From positions 1 through 56,971 of IMG/VR virus record IMGVR_UViG_3300044630_000901: DNA of 56,971 bases, one strand, 5' to 3'. The first letter of the stretch is position 1. Every line of letters starts with the position of its first letter. Shown here piece by piece: positions 8,337 to 16,243 of the stretch. Under the pieces are notes generated by a model, which saw only the letters and a list, made by a program, of their open reading frames with translations, did no database searches and was not told the origin of the DNA. The stretch comes from a virus. A program made the translations under genes and the position numbers.

Positions 8337-8359
8337 GGGGCTCTTCGGAGCCCCTTTTT
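8337..8359 (+). terminator. Rho-independent terminator after the capsid gene
   Basis: The stem is GGGGCTC/GAGCCCC (8337-8343 and 8348-8354), closed by a TTCG tetraloop, followed by five T. It ends the capsid transcript and would step expression down before the connector genes. The very stable UUCG loop makes this a strong prediction. Confidence 0.95.
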
Positions 8360-8375
8360 ACATTTGGAGTTATGA

Positions 8376-8642
8376 ATGAACGCACTTGAGTTGATGGCCC
8401 GCCTTAACGGCCAAGTCCTCGGCCACAAAATCCGCGCAGTTGTGGATGGCAGCATTGTCGTTTTGGCACGCATGGATGGCACCGGATGGACTCTGACAGA
8501 GCAGGGCCAAGAGCTGGCCAACAAACACTCCAATGAGGTTGTGGCTGAAGCCGCTGCTAAACCAGTCAAGACCCGCAAGCCAAAAGATGTACCCGCTGAG
8601 CCCGTTGCGGTAGAATTGGCTGATGTAGAGCCTGAACTGTGA
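8376..8642 (+). CDS. Small protein after the capsid gene, unknown
   Basis: An 88-residue protein: a mixed beta-looking N-terminal half (LNGQVLGHKIRAVVDGSIVV) and an Ala/Pro/Glu/Val-rich C-terminal tail. GGAG at 8366-8369 is six bases before the ATG at 8376; an ATG at 8372 is in another frame. It lies between capsid and adaptor genes, so a head-completion role is possible, but no family is recognised. Confidence 0.65.
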   Translation: MNALELMARLNGQVLGHKIRAVVDGSIVVLARMDGTGWTLTEQGQELANKHSNEVVAEAAAKPVKTRKPKDVPAEPVAVELADVEPEL

Positions 8643-8650
8643 GGTAGACC

Positions 8651-9328
8651 ATGGCCACCGTAAAAGTCGTTGACCTGATCGCTCGGGCGAAAACAATCCT
8701 CCAAGACGAGGATGCTGTACGGTGGACCTTGCCCGAATTGCAGTGGTGGCTAAACGACGGGTACCGAGAAACTTTGATTTTCCGCCCAGACTCAAACACC
8801 ATCACTGCCGAGTTCACTTGCGCGGCTGGCCCGCGCCAAGTGCTCACAACCATATTCCCCAACGCAACACGACTTGTGTCTGTGATGCGCAACACAGCCG
8901 CCACATCCAACAAGTACGCGGTTCGCCTTGTAGACCGACGTGTGCTGGACGACCAGCGCAAGGGCTGGTACGCTGAAACTCCCACTGTGAGCGTCGAAGA
9001 GTACATGTTTGATGCCCGCCAGCCCAAAGAGTTTCTGGTGTATCCGCCAGCGACATCGGCTGCCAAGCTCGAAGTGTCGTATGCGCAGGTCCCAACCCCA
9101 CACGCTCTTTCTGACGTACAGCTGAACGATCCTGCTACAACAGAGACGATCCGCATCGACGACACTTTTGCAAACTCACTGCTGGACTACATGCTGTACC
9201 GTGCGTACACCAAGGACGCCGAGCAGCAGGGCAACGCAGCCCGCGCTATTGCGCACTACCAAGCCTTTCAAAGCTCACTGGGCGTTGCTGCTCAGGCCAA
9301 CGCTGCCTCGCAGCCGGGAGTTGCCTAA
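8651..9328 (+). CDS. Head-tail adaptor protein (DUF6682-like)
   Basis: A 225-residue protein resembling the podovirus adaptor family that sits under the portal. It begins VKVVDLIARAKTILQDED and has the conserved-looking RWTLPELQWWLNDGYRETL helix pair (about residues 25-43), a beta segment with a strong Tyr/Pro pattern (FLVYPPATSAAKLEVSYAQ) and a C-terminal helix with DYMLYRAYTKDAEQ. The position after the capsid and overlap (TAATG) with a second adaptor-like gene fit. The family name is from memory of the motif, so the fold is more certain than the name. Confidence 0.7.
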   Translation: MATVKVVDLIARAKTILQDEDAVRWTLPELQWWLNDGYRETLIFRPDSNTITAEFTCAAGPRQVLTTIFPNATRLVSVMRNTAATSNKYAVRLVDRRVLDDQRKGWYAETPTVSVEEYMFDARQPKEFLVYPPATSAAKLEVSYAQVPTPHALSDVQLNDPATTETIRIDDTFANSLLDYMLYRAYTKDAEQQGNAARAIAHYQAFQSSLGVAAQANAASQPGVA

Positions 9329-9939
9329 TGGCCAAAATCTGGGATGACTTCCTGCCACTGATGTCCCCGCACCTGCCCGGGTGCCCTAACGCATCCATGC
9401 GCCTATATCTGGCTTCTACTGCGGCTGATTTCTTCGCCCGCACGTATCTGTGGCGCGAGCAGATTGACGCTATCTACGTGGCCCCAAACCAAGTTGACTA
9501 TGACTTGGACACTGACACTGGACTTGTGGAGAACGTGATCTCTGTGGTGTATGGAGAAGCCACGCTGACTCGTACAGACCTGCGCTTGATCGGCGCTGAG
9601 AAACTGTCCGAAGTAGGCGAGCCACGCGAGTACTGGATTCAGGCCGACAACAGCATCCGCATCTTCCCAACTCCCGAAGCCCGTACCTCACTGAAGGTCT
9701 ACGCCGTCTTGAAGCCCAACCGCAACGGCACTGGCGTCGAAGACTGGATTTACGAGACGTGGGCTGACACCATTGTCAGCGGTGCCATCGCTCAGCTGGC
9801 CATGACACCGGGCAAAGAATGGTCCGACATCGCGCTGGCTGGCATGCACAAGGGTTTGTACGAGCGGGCTATCACAAACGCACGCGTCCGAGATTTTCGT
9901 GGCGTACGCATGATGGTGCGTCAGCGCCCAGCGGCATAA
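9328..9939 (+). CDS. Second adaptor / tail-tubular-A-like protein
   Basis: A 203-residue protein starting at the A of the previous TAATG. It has N-terminal helices, the strand-rich centre AIYVAPNQVDYDLDTDTGLV (about residues 49-68), a WIQADNSIRIFPTPE beta hairpin and a C-terminal helix bundle (ADTIVSGAIAQLAMTPGKEW). This pattern resembles T7 gp11-like tail tubular A or gatekeeper proteins, which ring the tail below the adaptor. Tandem adaptor genes in this order are common in podoviruses. Which ring it forms is inferred. Confidence 0.65.
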   Translation: MAKIWDDFLPLMSPHLPGCPNASMRLYLASTAADFFARTYLWREQIDAIYVAPNQVDYDLDTDTGLVENVISVVYGEATLTRTDLRLIGAEKLSEVGEPREYWIQADNSIRIFPTPEARTSLKVYAVLKPNRNGTGVEDWIYETWADTIVSGAIAQLAMTPGKEWSDIALAGMHKGLYERAITNARVRDFRGVRMMVRQRPAA

Positions 9940-9948
9940 GGAGCTACC

Positions 9949-10281
9949 ATGGCTGAGAAAATTAAGCTGGTTCAGGGCGACACCCGTCCAGCCATTGTTT
10001 GCACGATCACAGATGACGTGACCAACGCCGTCATTCCACTTACAGGCGCTACCGTGGTGCTGAAATTCCGCGCTGCTGGTGCCACTACACTGACCGCAAC
10101 GGTACCCGGGGCCATCACGGATGGTCCTAACGGCGTTGTTGCGTTCTACCCAGCGTCAGAGCCTACCATGTTGCAGGGTGAGCCCGGGGACTACGAAGGC
10201 GAGATCGAGATCACGTTCAGTGACGGTCAGATTCAGACTGTGTATGACCTCCTGAAATTCAAGTTGCGCGAGGACTTCTGA
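9949..10281 (+). CDS. Beta-rich tail accessory protein (BppU-like)
   Basis: A 110-residue protein with the pattern of BppU N-terminal/Ig-like virion domains: KIKLVQGDTRPAIVCTITD at the N-terminus, then a VIPLTGATVVLKFRA strand pair, and GEPGDYEGEIEITFSDGQIQ near the end. Such domains join or plug tail/fibre parts. The stop overlaps the next ATG as TGATG, coupling it to the fibre gene. The resemblance is by motif only. Confidence 0.6.
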   Translation: MAEKIKLVQGDTRPAIVCTITDDVTNAVIPLTGATVVLKFRAAGATTLTATVPGAITDGPNGVVAFYPASEPTMLQGEPGDYEGEIEITFSDGQIQTVYDLLKFKLREDF

Positions 10282-11189
10282 TGAGCGTTAGGGTTGTTTC
10301 CAACACAACCGCGAGCTCCACAACTTTTGTGCGGCTGCGTGCCGCTGTTGCGGTCGCTGAGGACCTTGCTGCAACGGTAGCTTACGCACTACCTGTGGCG
10401 CGGATAGACTACATCGACTTGTCCGTTGGTGCCGTACTGGATACGTCCGGGCGTTTTAAATTTATCACGGACAGCGTACTACTGCTTGATGCTCCGAAGT
10501 TTGACTTGGTCAAAGCTTTAGCTGAAGCGTCCACTACGCTTGACTCTACGTCCATATCAGCGCTCAAGAACTTGGCCGACGGCTTTGCCATGAACGATGG
10601 CTCTGAGGCTGTCGATGGTTCTGTGTATTCCTTCGCCAAGGGCATTTCCAACATTGCGTTCGCCAATGACGCTACGGCAACAGCGGCGCTTAAGCTGCTG
10701 CAGGATACTCAGGTATTGCAGGACTTGGTGGCCAAGGTATTGACTCGTCCGATTGCTGACGTTTCCAACACGACTGATAGCGAAACTGTTTCTGCGCTCA
10801 AAGGACTGTCCGACTCTGTCGAAATGCAGGACTCCCTAGTCACATTGCTTTTGTATTTGCGCACCTTTGCAAATAGCGTAGCAGTGGCAGACGCAGACGC
10901 TCGTGTGTATTCTCTGCCTAAAACAGAGCAGGTAGCGGTTTCGGACAACTATTTTATTGACTGGGCCAAAAGTCTGGCGCACAGCGTCACCCCAACAGAC
11001 GTTCCCGTCTTTTCCGTAGAAAAGCCCATCTCTGACGCACTTATTGCTGGTGAGGCAAAAATCTTGTCCTTTACCTCAGCTCGTGTAGAATCCGTCACAG
11101 TGCCTGATGTAGGGCTCTTGTCGGTGCAAGACTACTGTGACTTGAGCTACTTTGCTGAAGATTACGTAGGCTTATCACAATCTTTCTAG
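10281..11189 (+). CDS. Repetitive fibre-like tail protein
   Basis: A 302-residue protein with degenerate repeats of about 30-35 residues, each built around K-x-L-A/S-D-S-x-x-x-x-D-x-x-x-x (for example LKNLADGFAMND, LKGLSDSVEMQD, and ISNIAFAND). It contains almost no Cys or Trp (one of each) and is rich in Ala/Val/Asp/Ser. Such units commonly form trimeric fibres or whiskers. It lies between adaptor genes and the S74 fibre. Adhesin function is inferred from repeat architecture and place. Confidence 0.6.
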   Translation: MSVRVVSNTTASSTTFVRLRAAVAVAEDLAATVAYALPVARIDYIDLSVGAVLDTSGRFKFITDSVLLLDAPKFDLVKALAEASTTLDSTSISALKNLADGFAMNDGSEAVDGSVYSFAKGISNIAFANDATATAALKLLQDTQVLQDLVAKVLTRPIADVSNTTDSETVSALKGLSDSVEMQDSLVTLLLYLRTFANSVAVADADARVYSLPKTEQVAVSDNYFIDWAKSLAHSVTPTDVPVFSVEKPISDALIAGEAKILSFTSARVESVTVPDVGLLSVQDYCDLSYFAEDYVGLSQSF

Positions 11190-11199
11190 GAGTTCCACC

Positions 11200-11637
11200 A
11201 TGATCCGTGACGGTTTGAAAATTACCGGTGCAGTTGAAATCACGTTGTTCGACAAGAACGGCGACGTCAAAGACACCCGCAGCATCAAGAACTTGGTTGT
11301 CACCACCGGCAAAACTTTTATCGCTGGCCGCATGGTTGGCACCCCCGCTGTTATGAGCCACATGGCCATTGGCGAAGACAACACCGCTGCTGCTGTTGGT
11401 GACACCGCGCTGCTCGACGAAGCTGGTCGTGTCGCCTTGGCATCTGCAACTTCGACTGGTGCTGTTGTGACCTACACTGCGACCTTTGATGCCGGTACCG
11501 GCACTGGTGCTATTGTGGAAGCAGGCATCCTAAACAACTCTTCTGGCGGCACTTTGCTGTGCCGTTCGGTATTCCCCGTTGTCAACAAGGGCGCTGACGA
11601 CGGCATGTCGATCACTTGGACCGTCACGGTTTCCTAA
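11200..11637 (+). CDS. Beta-rich tail protein, unknown
   Basis: A 145-residue protein, nearly all beta in appearance: GAVEITLFDKNGDVKDTRSI, then a NLVVTTGKTFIAGRM segment, MAIGEDNTAAAVGDTALLDE and a Gly/Thr-rich C-terminus. This motif order is common in small tail/fibre proteins of podoviruses. A CTAGGAG ribosome site precedes ATG. It probably mounts or caps a fibre; the function is not proven. Confidence 0.6.
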   Translation: MIRDGLKITGAVEITLFDKNGDVKDTRSIKNLVVTTGKTFIAGRMVGTPAVMSHMAIGEDNTAAAVGDTALLDEAGRVALASATSTGAVVTYTATFDAGTGTGAIVEAGILNNSSGGTLLCRSVFPVVNKGADDGMSITWTVTVS

Positions 11638-11651
11638 TATAGGGGGCCGAC

Positions 11652-13718
11652 ATGGCTAGCATCACCACCCGCGCTGGCAAAGGCTCTCCGCTAACCAACG
11701 CGGAGGTTGATGCCAACTTTGATAACCTGAATACGGGCAAGCTGGAACTTTCTGGCGGCACGATGACAGGTGCGCTTACGCTTAACGCGAACCCTACGCA
11801 AGTGCTACACGCTGCCTCTAAGCAGTATGTTGACGGCTTGGTTGCCTCTGGCATCCACTTCCACCAACCAGTGCGTGTAGAGGCTCCTGCTAACCTGAAC
11901 GCAACATACAACAACGGCACCGCAGGTGTGGGGGCAACCCTGACAAACGCAGGCACACAGGCTGCGTTGGTTGTTGATGGCGTGACTGTAAGCGCGGCAG
12001 ATCGAGTCCTTGTCTATGAGCAGACCGACCAGACACAAAACGGCGTGTACGTCGTCACCGATGCGGGCTCGGGCTCAACCAACTGGGTTTTGACGCGCTC
12101 GGCTGACACAAATACCTACGTCATCAACAATGCCAGCGGATTAAGCGAAGGCTCGACTGTATTCGTTCAGCAAGGTACAACAGGCGCTGGCGAGACATAC
12201 ACCTGCAACACCAGTGGCACCATCACCTTTGGCACGACCAACATTTCGTTCGCCCAGATTTCTGCTGCCCAAATTTATTCTGCGGGCACTGGCCTGACAC
12301 TATCTGGCACCCAGTTTGCTGTAGCGGCTGACCAGCTGCTTCCTTCACAGTCCGGCAACGATGGTAAGTACCTGAAGACGGACGGTAGCACTACTTCGTG
12401 GGCGACGCTTACAAACCCCAACAACGGCACTCTGACGCTGGCGGTGGCAGGCACCGGCTTGTCCGGGGGAACAACCTTCACAGCTGACCAAGCAAGCAAC
12501 GCGACGTTTACTGTGACATCCGACGCTACCAGCGCCAACACAGTTGGCACCGTCGTCGCTAGAGATGGGTCTGGTAACTTCAGCGCTGGCACGATAACAG
12601 CCAACTTGACAGGAACAGCGTCTTCGGCCACAGCGCTTGCGACCGGTCGAACTGTTGCCATGACAGGGGACGTTGCGTACACGAGCGAAAGCTTTGACGG
12701 CACGGCCAACGTAACCGGCACAGCTACTTTGGCCAACACCACAGTCACGGCTGGAAGTTACACAAACGCGAGCATTACCGTAGATGCAAAAGGACGCCTC
12801 ACTGCGGCGTCAAGCGGCTCTGGCGGTGGCGTCACATCCATTGCTGGCACTGCCAACCAGATTACAGCTTCTGCATCCACCGGCGCAGTTACCCTTAGTC
12901 TGCCAGCAACCATCAACGTCAATACCAGCGGGAACGCGGCTACAGCTAGTACCGCATCTCAGGTAACAGTCAACTACAGCAACGACTCTGCCAGTACTTA
13001 CCAGATGCTGTGGGGGTCTGGCAACAGCGTGTACGGCACAGCCGGAATTTACTGCAATCCTTCTACGGATTATTTGTATGCCAACTCGATGTATTCCACT
13101 GGAGGCTGGCATCGAACTTCTGGAGCTACGGGCATATATTACGAGTCCTATGGACGGGGGATGAATCCTGCTGACGGCGCTGTTTCGTACGGCAACAACT
13201 GCGTTTACGGCAGTGGGCTAAACGGCTGGCAGGGTTGGTCGGTAAACACCAGCAACAATTGCATTTTGATGTCCAACAGCAGCACCCACGGGTTTTATAA
13301 TCCAGCTGGTGGGCTCTGGCAGGCTCAATGGGATAACTCTGGAAACGTAACTTGGAACGGCAACGTATCGGCGTATTCTGACTTGCGACTGAAAGAAAAC
13401 GTCAGGGAAATTGACGACGTTACAAAGCGCCGCGATACGCTGGCAAAAGCGGCTATCAAGTACGAGCGTGATGGGCGTACTAGAATTGGTTATGGCGCTC
13501 AAATCCTACGCGACAACGGCTGTTCTGAGTTTGTGGCGGAAGCTGATGACGCAATGAAAATTTCCACTGGCTTGGGGACTCTGTCGGTGGACTATGGTGA
13601 AACTACCTCGGTCCTTGCAGTGGCGTCCAAAATGACTGATATGCGTGTAGCTGAGCTGGAAGCTCGCGTTGCGCAACTCGAAGCATTGGTAGAAAAGGTG
13701 TTGAGTCATGGACGTTAA
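11652..13718 (+). CDS. Tail fibre with C-terminal peptidase S74 chaperone
   Basis: A 688-residue adhesin. The N-terminus (SPLTNAEVDANFDNLNTGKL) is the usual virion-attachment start of such fibres, followed by a long Gly/Thr/Asn-rich shaft. The C-terminal intramolecular chaperone begins SDLRLKENVREID; Ser576 is the expected autocleavage nucleophile, and the Lys follows within the motif. The last 30 residues are a coiled coil (AELEARVAQLEALVEKVL) that trimerises the domain. Autoproteolysis would release the chaperone after folding. The end overlaps the next gene by 11 bases. Receptor specificity is unknown. Confidence 0.88.
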   Translation: MASITTRAGKGSPLTNAEVDANFDNLNTGKLELSGGTMTGALTLNANPTQVLHAASKQYVDGLVASGIHFHQPVRVEAPANLNATYNNGTAGVGATLTNAGTQAALVVDGVTVSAADRVLVYEQTDQTQNGVYVVTDAGSGSTNWVLTRSADTNTYVINNASGLSEGSTVFVQQGTTGAGETYTCNTSGTITFGTTNISFAQISAAQIYSAGTGLTLSGTQFAVAADQLLPSQSGNDGKYLKTDGSTTSWATLTNPNNGTLTLAVAGTGLSGGTTFTADQASNATFTVTSDATSANTVGTVVARDGSGNFSAGTITANLTGTASSATALATGRTVAMTGDVAYTSESFDGTANVTGTATLANTTVTAGSYTNASITVDAKGRLTAASSGSGGGVTSIAGTANQITASASTGAVTLSLPATINVNTSGNAATASTASQVTVNYSNDSASTYQMLWGSGNSVYGTAGIYCNPSTDYLYANSMYSTGGWHRTSGATGIYYESYGRGMNPADGAVSYGNNCVYGSGLNGWQGWSVNTSNNCILMSNSSTHGFYNPAGGLWQAQWDNSGNVTWNGNVSAYSDLRLKENVREIDDVTKRRDTLAKAAIKYERDGRTRIGYGAQILRDNGCSEFVAEADDAMKISTGLGTLSVDYGETTSVLAVASKMTDMRVAELEARVAQLEALVEKVLSHGR

Positions 13719-13968
13719 AATCCTCCAGCATGATGTGCAAACTGCAAAAGCCACTATCCGCTTCACGCACGACGGCGCTGTTGTAGAGAACGAGTACGAC
13801 CTACTTTTGGTCTTACCTGACATGAAGTCAACCTTAAACAGAACCGGCAGCACGTTTGATGCAGAAATGCAAAACGCTGTGATTGCGACGCTAACAGGCT
13901 GGATGCAGCAGGCAGTCGATAGCGGCACCTTTAAAGCCCAGCGCCTGCAAAGCTTGCAAGGCATCTAA
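13708..13968 (+). CDS. Small fibre-associated protein
   Basis: An 86-residue protein overlapping the S74 fibre end. It has alternating strands (AKATIRFTHDGAVVENEYDL) followed by a C-terminal helix. It lies within the fibre block and is tightly coupled, so it may assist fibre assembly or form a minor tip protein. No named domain is recognised. Confidence 0.6.
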   Translation: MDVKILQHDVQTAKATIRFTHDGAVVENEYDLLLVLPDMKSTLNRTGSTFDAEMQNAVIATLTGWMQQAVDSGTFKAQRLQSLQGI

Positions 13969-13969
13969 C

Positions 13970-14386
13970 ATGGGAACCGTCACGCAATACAACTTGGCCA
14001 ACGTGCAAGCTGCGCTTGGCGGGGGAAACCCCATATCCATGAGCGAGTATTACCGTGGTGGGCCTTATGTTCCGACAACAGGAACAACAACTGTTACAGA
14101 AGGTCCGTTATACACGCTAAACTCCTATGACTGGTACGAGTCTGGGAGCTACCTAAATATATACTGGGCCGGTACTATGGTTTACTCCTCGAGTAGTAAC
14201 TACGGCGCAACGAGTATAGCAGTTGGCTCTGTTACATATTTTAGAGGCACAGTCCAAAGAGTATTTTTTGGAACCTACAACTTCTCTGTGAGTAGGCAGT
14301 ACCCATCGACTGTTGCTATCAACACAGGGGTTCCTTCTTCAGGGAAAATTTCAATTGCACAATTGTACGGAGCAAGAAATCCATGA
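13970..14386 (+). CDS. Tail/host-attachment protein with SEYYRGG motif
   Basis: A 138-residue protein. Near the N-terminus it has NPISMSEYYRGGPYVP (about residues 21-36), a motif often seen in phage and prophage tail tips and fibres. The rest is Tyr/Ser/Gly/Thr-rich beta sequence. The ribosome site AAGG lies in the end of the preceding gene, and its stop overlaps the next start as ATGA. Host-attachment role is inferred from motif and block. Confidence 0.6.
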   Translation: MGTVTQYNLANVQAALGGGNPISMSEYYRGGPYVPTTGTTTVTEGPLYTLNSYDWYESGSYLNIYWAGTMVYSSSSNYGATSIAVGSVTYFRGTVQRVFFGTYNFSVSRQYPSTVAINTGVPSSGKISIAQLYGARNP

Positions 14387-14733
14387 ACATTCAACACAAA
14401 GTCGTTCAGATCGACACACACCCCGAAAAAGAAGGTCATCAGCACGTTGTGTCCGGTGTGCAGTGGCTTATGGTCGCAACCCGCAGTGGTTTTGAGTCTG
14501 TTGCGGTTGTACATTCCATTTTGCCAATTGGTGATCTTTCTCAGTTTACGCCAATTGAGCAGCTTACAAAAGAGCAACTGATCGCATGGGCTATAGCTTC
14601 TCAGGGCGGTCAGGAGTGGGTTGACAGCATGATGGCACACCACGATAGGTGTTTGGCTTTCGACGAAGCTCGTGCGGGTACAGTCCCATACACAGGCCAG
14701 CTTGCCTTTACGTTGGACACCCAACCAGAGTAA
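14383..14733 (+). CDS. Fibre-block protein, unknown
   Basis: A 116-residue protein, ATGA-coupled to the previous gene. It begins with a strand-rich half (QHKVVQIDTHPEKEGHQHVV), then has helices containing TPIEQLTKEQLIAWAIASQG. The last position before the lysis cassette suggests a fibre assembly or minor tail role. No family is recognised with confidence. Confidence 0.6.
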   Translation: MNIQHKVVQIDTHPEKEGHQHVVSGVQWLMVATRSGFESVAVVHSILPIGDLSQFTPIEQLTKEQLIAWAIASQGGQEWVDSMMAHHDRCLAFDEARAGTVPYTGQLAFTLDTQPE

Positions 14734-14736
14734 AAT
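14707..14736 (+). promoter_or_regulatory. Sigma70-like promoter before the lysis cassette
   Basis: TTTACG (14707-14712), an 18-bp spacer and TAAAAT (14731-14736). The -10 is a five-of-six match and is followed by C, like the other TANAATC elements in this arm. It would start the lysis transcript at about 14744, upstream of the gene at 14767. Confidence 0.55.
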
Positions 14737-14766
14737 CAGCCAACCCTTACCACGCCGAGTTCCGAC

Positions 14767-14991
14767 ATGGACAATCAACAGCTTTTCAACCTAGTCGTAT
14801 CCGTCGCTGGCTTTCTGGCGATCTATGTCATCAACAACCTGACCCGCACGATTCAGCGGCTGGAGGACAAGGTCAACGAGCTGCCGCACACCTACGTGGC
14901 CAAGGATGACTACCGATCTGACATCAGTGAGATCAAGTCCATGGTCAAGCAGATTTTCGACAAGCTGGACGGCAAGGCCGATAAGACATGA
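14767..14991 (+). CDS. Small membrane-anchored coiled-coil protein, lysis cassette
   Basis: A 74-residue protein with one N-terminal membrane helix (LVVSVAGFLAIYVINNLT, about residues 8-25) and a charged coiled tail (RLEDKVNELPHTYVAKDD). This topology resembles small XhlA-like or antiholin-type proteins, but the match is by shape only. It is the first gene after the lysis promoter and ends in an ATGA overlap with the next microgene. Confidence 0.6.
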   Translation: MDNQQLFNLVVSVAGFLAIYVINNLTRTIQRLEDKVNELPHTYVAKDDYRSDISEIKSMVKQIFDKLDGKADKT

Positions 14992-15080
14992 GAGACTTCG
15001 CCGAGGCTCTTGTCGCGGCGGTTTTCATAGTCGGTATTGTCATTTGGACAGTAAAAGTAGTAGTTGAGGTACTGAGGTAA
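14988..15080 (+). CDS. Microgene, 30-residue single-helix membrane protein
   Basis: The protein is MRDFAEALVAAVFIVGIVIW followed by a short basic end. Almost the whole length is one membrane helix. Its start overlaps the previous stop (ATGA) and its stop overlaps the next start (TAATG at 15078-15082). Coupling on both sides inside a lysis cassette makes it likely real. It could be a pinholin/antiholin-like regulator, which is inference. Confidence 0.6.
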   Translation: MRDFAEALVAAVFIVGIVIWTVKVVVEVLR

Positions 15081-15571
15081 TGGACCCACTAACCGCGTTA
15101 GCGGCGGTAAGCGCTGCAGTCAACCTCGTCAAGAAAGCTGTCAAGACAGTCGATGACGTGCGTAGCCTCGGCCCTGTGTTGGGTAAATACTTCGATGCCA
15201 AGGCAGATGCTGTCAAGGTGCTCGAAGCGTCCAACAAAGGCGGGTTCGCTGGCTCCAACATGGGCAAGGCCGTGGAGCTGGAGCTGGCCATTGAGAACGC
15301 TCGCCAGTTCGAGGAGCAGGTCAAGCAGTTGTTCTTCCCTCACAACATGGACGTCTGGGAGAAGATCGTCAACCGCCGTGCCCAGATGGATGCGGACGAC
15401 AAGGCCCAGCGCCGCAGAGCCGCTGATGCAGCCAAGCAGGCCATCAAAAAGCGCAAGGAAGACATCGAGTTGTGGACTGCCATTACGCTGGCCACCATCG
15501 TCTTTGTGGTGCTCATGTGGATCGGCGTCGAGATCGTCTACTACTGCCGGGAGTTCAAATGTGGAAGTTGA
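15080..15571 (+). CDS. C-terminally anchored membrane protein, lysis cassette
   Basis: A 163-residue protein. The N-terminal part is helical and charged; the C-terminal membrane helix is AITLATIVFVVLMWIGVEIV (about residues 134-153), ending in CREFKCGS. Basic residues before the helix predict a cytoplasmic N-terminus. Similar one-helix proteins recur in the lysis region of marine and freshwater podoviruses, but their job is not known. Its end overlaps the lipoprotein start by 13 bases. Confidence 0.65.
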   Translation: MDPLTALAAVSAAVNLVKKAVKTVDDVRSLGPVLGKYFDAKADAVKVLEASNKGGFAGSNMGKAVELELAIENARQFEEQVKQLFFPHNMDVWEKIVNRRAQMDADDKAQRRRAADAAKQAIKKRKEDIELWTAITLATIVFVVLMWIGVEIVYYCREFKCGS

Positions 15572-15771
15572 TTTTGCCTCTTCTGTTTCTGGCTGGCTGT
15601 GAAGAGCAGTACCGGTATTTCTGCCAGAACCCTGACAACTTTCAAAAAGAGCAGTGTCAGAAGCCTCGCTGCCAGTTTACGCAGACTTGCCCTGAGTACA
15701 TGGTCGCACCCGTTTTGGAGAAACAAATTGAGCAAACCAAACCAGCTTCCGAGCCAACACCTGTCCGCTGA
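15559..15771 (+). CDS. Small Cys-rich lipoprotein in the lysis cassette
   Basis: A 70-residue protein with a clear signal peptidase II signal: MWKLILPLLFLAGCEEQ, lipobox LAGC, lipidated Cys14. The mature part has four more Cys (YFCQNPDN, EQCQKPRCQF, TQTCPEYM), which could form disulphides in the periplasm. It is separate from the Rz1-like lipoprotein at 16454, so this cassette encodes two lipoproteins. ATG 15559 is chosen because the lipobox immediately follows; the longer frame upstream has no signal. Envelope role, possibly exclusion or lysis, is inferred. Confidence 0.7.
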   Translation: MWKLILPLLFLAGCEEQYRYFCQNPDNFQKEQCQKPRCQFTQTCPEYMVAPVLEKQIEQTKPASEPTPVR

Positions 15772-16243
15772 CCAGATTGAGGTCCGCATCTGGGGTTTCG
15801 TGGTCGTCATGATTACGTTGATCCTGACTTTTATTGTTGTTGCGCTGCTGTACTCGGTGACGTTCGTTACCCAGCCTATCAAGTCGATGGCCCCCATTGA
15901 CCAAGCGTATACCAAGATGCTCAACGACATCGTGCTGCTGATCGTTGGCGGTATCGGCGGCATTGTCGGCAAGCGGGCTATTGGCTCTATGGCTAATGCT
16001 GTGACGGGCGGTACGCCACCTGCTGCTCCTGCAGCCACACCTACCACGCCGCCTGCTCCGGCACCCGCTCCACAGCCTACCCCTGCTCCTTCAGTGCTGC
16101 CCAACTTCAACTGGATGGGGTTCAAGAACCCTGACCTCGACGAGTCGTGGACCCCCGGACCGCCACCCACTACACCCCCAGAGCATATGGAAGATGACGG
16201 GGAGCGCGAAGTTCTGGCCATTGCTCGCCAAGAGGTGAAGTGA
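15728..16243 (+). CDS. Putative holin
   Basis: A 171-residue protein from a TTG start at 15728, with GGAG eight bases upstream. It has two membrane helices: WGFVVVMITLILTFIVVALL (about residues 25-44) and MLNDIVLLIVGGIGGIVG (about 65-82), then a long Pro/Ala-rich tail and acidic end. Two helices and position just before Rz, Rz1 and endolysin fit a holin that opens the inner membrane. The Pro/Ala tail is unusual. Start could alternatively be internal, but the TTG has the only good ribosome site. Confidence 0.65.
   Translation: MSKPNQLPSQHLSADQIEVRIWGFVVVMITLILTFIVVALLYSVTFVTQPIKSMAPIDQAYTKMLNDIVLLIVGGIGGIVGKRAIGSMANAVTGGTPPAAPAATPTTPPAPAPAPQPTPAPSVLPNFNWMGFKNPDLDESWTPGPPPTTPPEHMEDDGEREVLAIARQEVK

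Noticed and set aside
7139-8704. 521-residue open frame antisense to scaffold end, capsid and adaptor start
   Set aside because: It crosses a strong terminator and three real genes on the other strand; no ribosome site.
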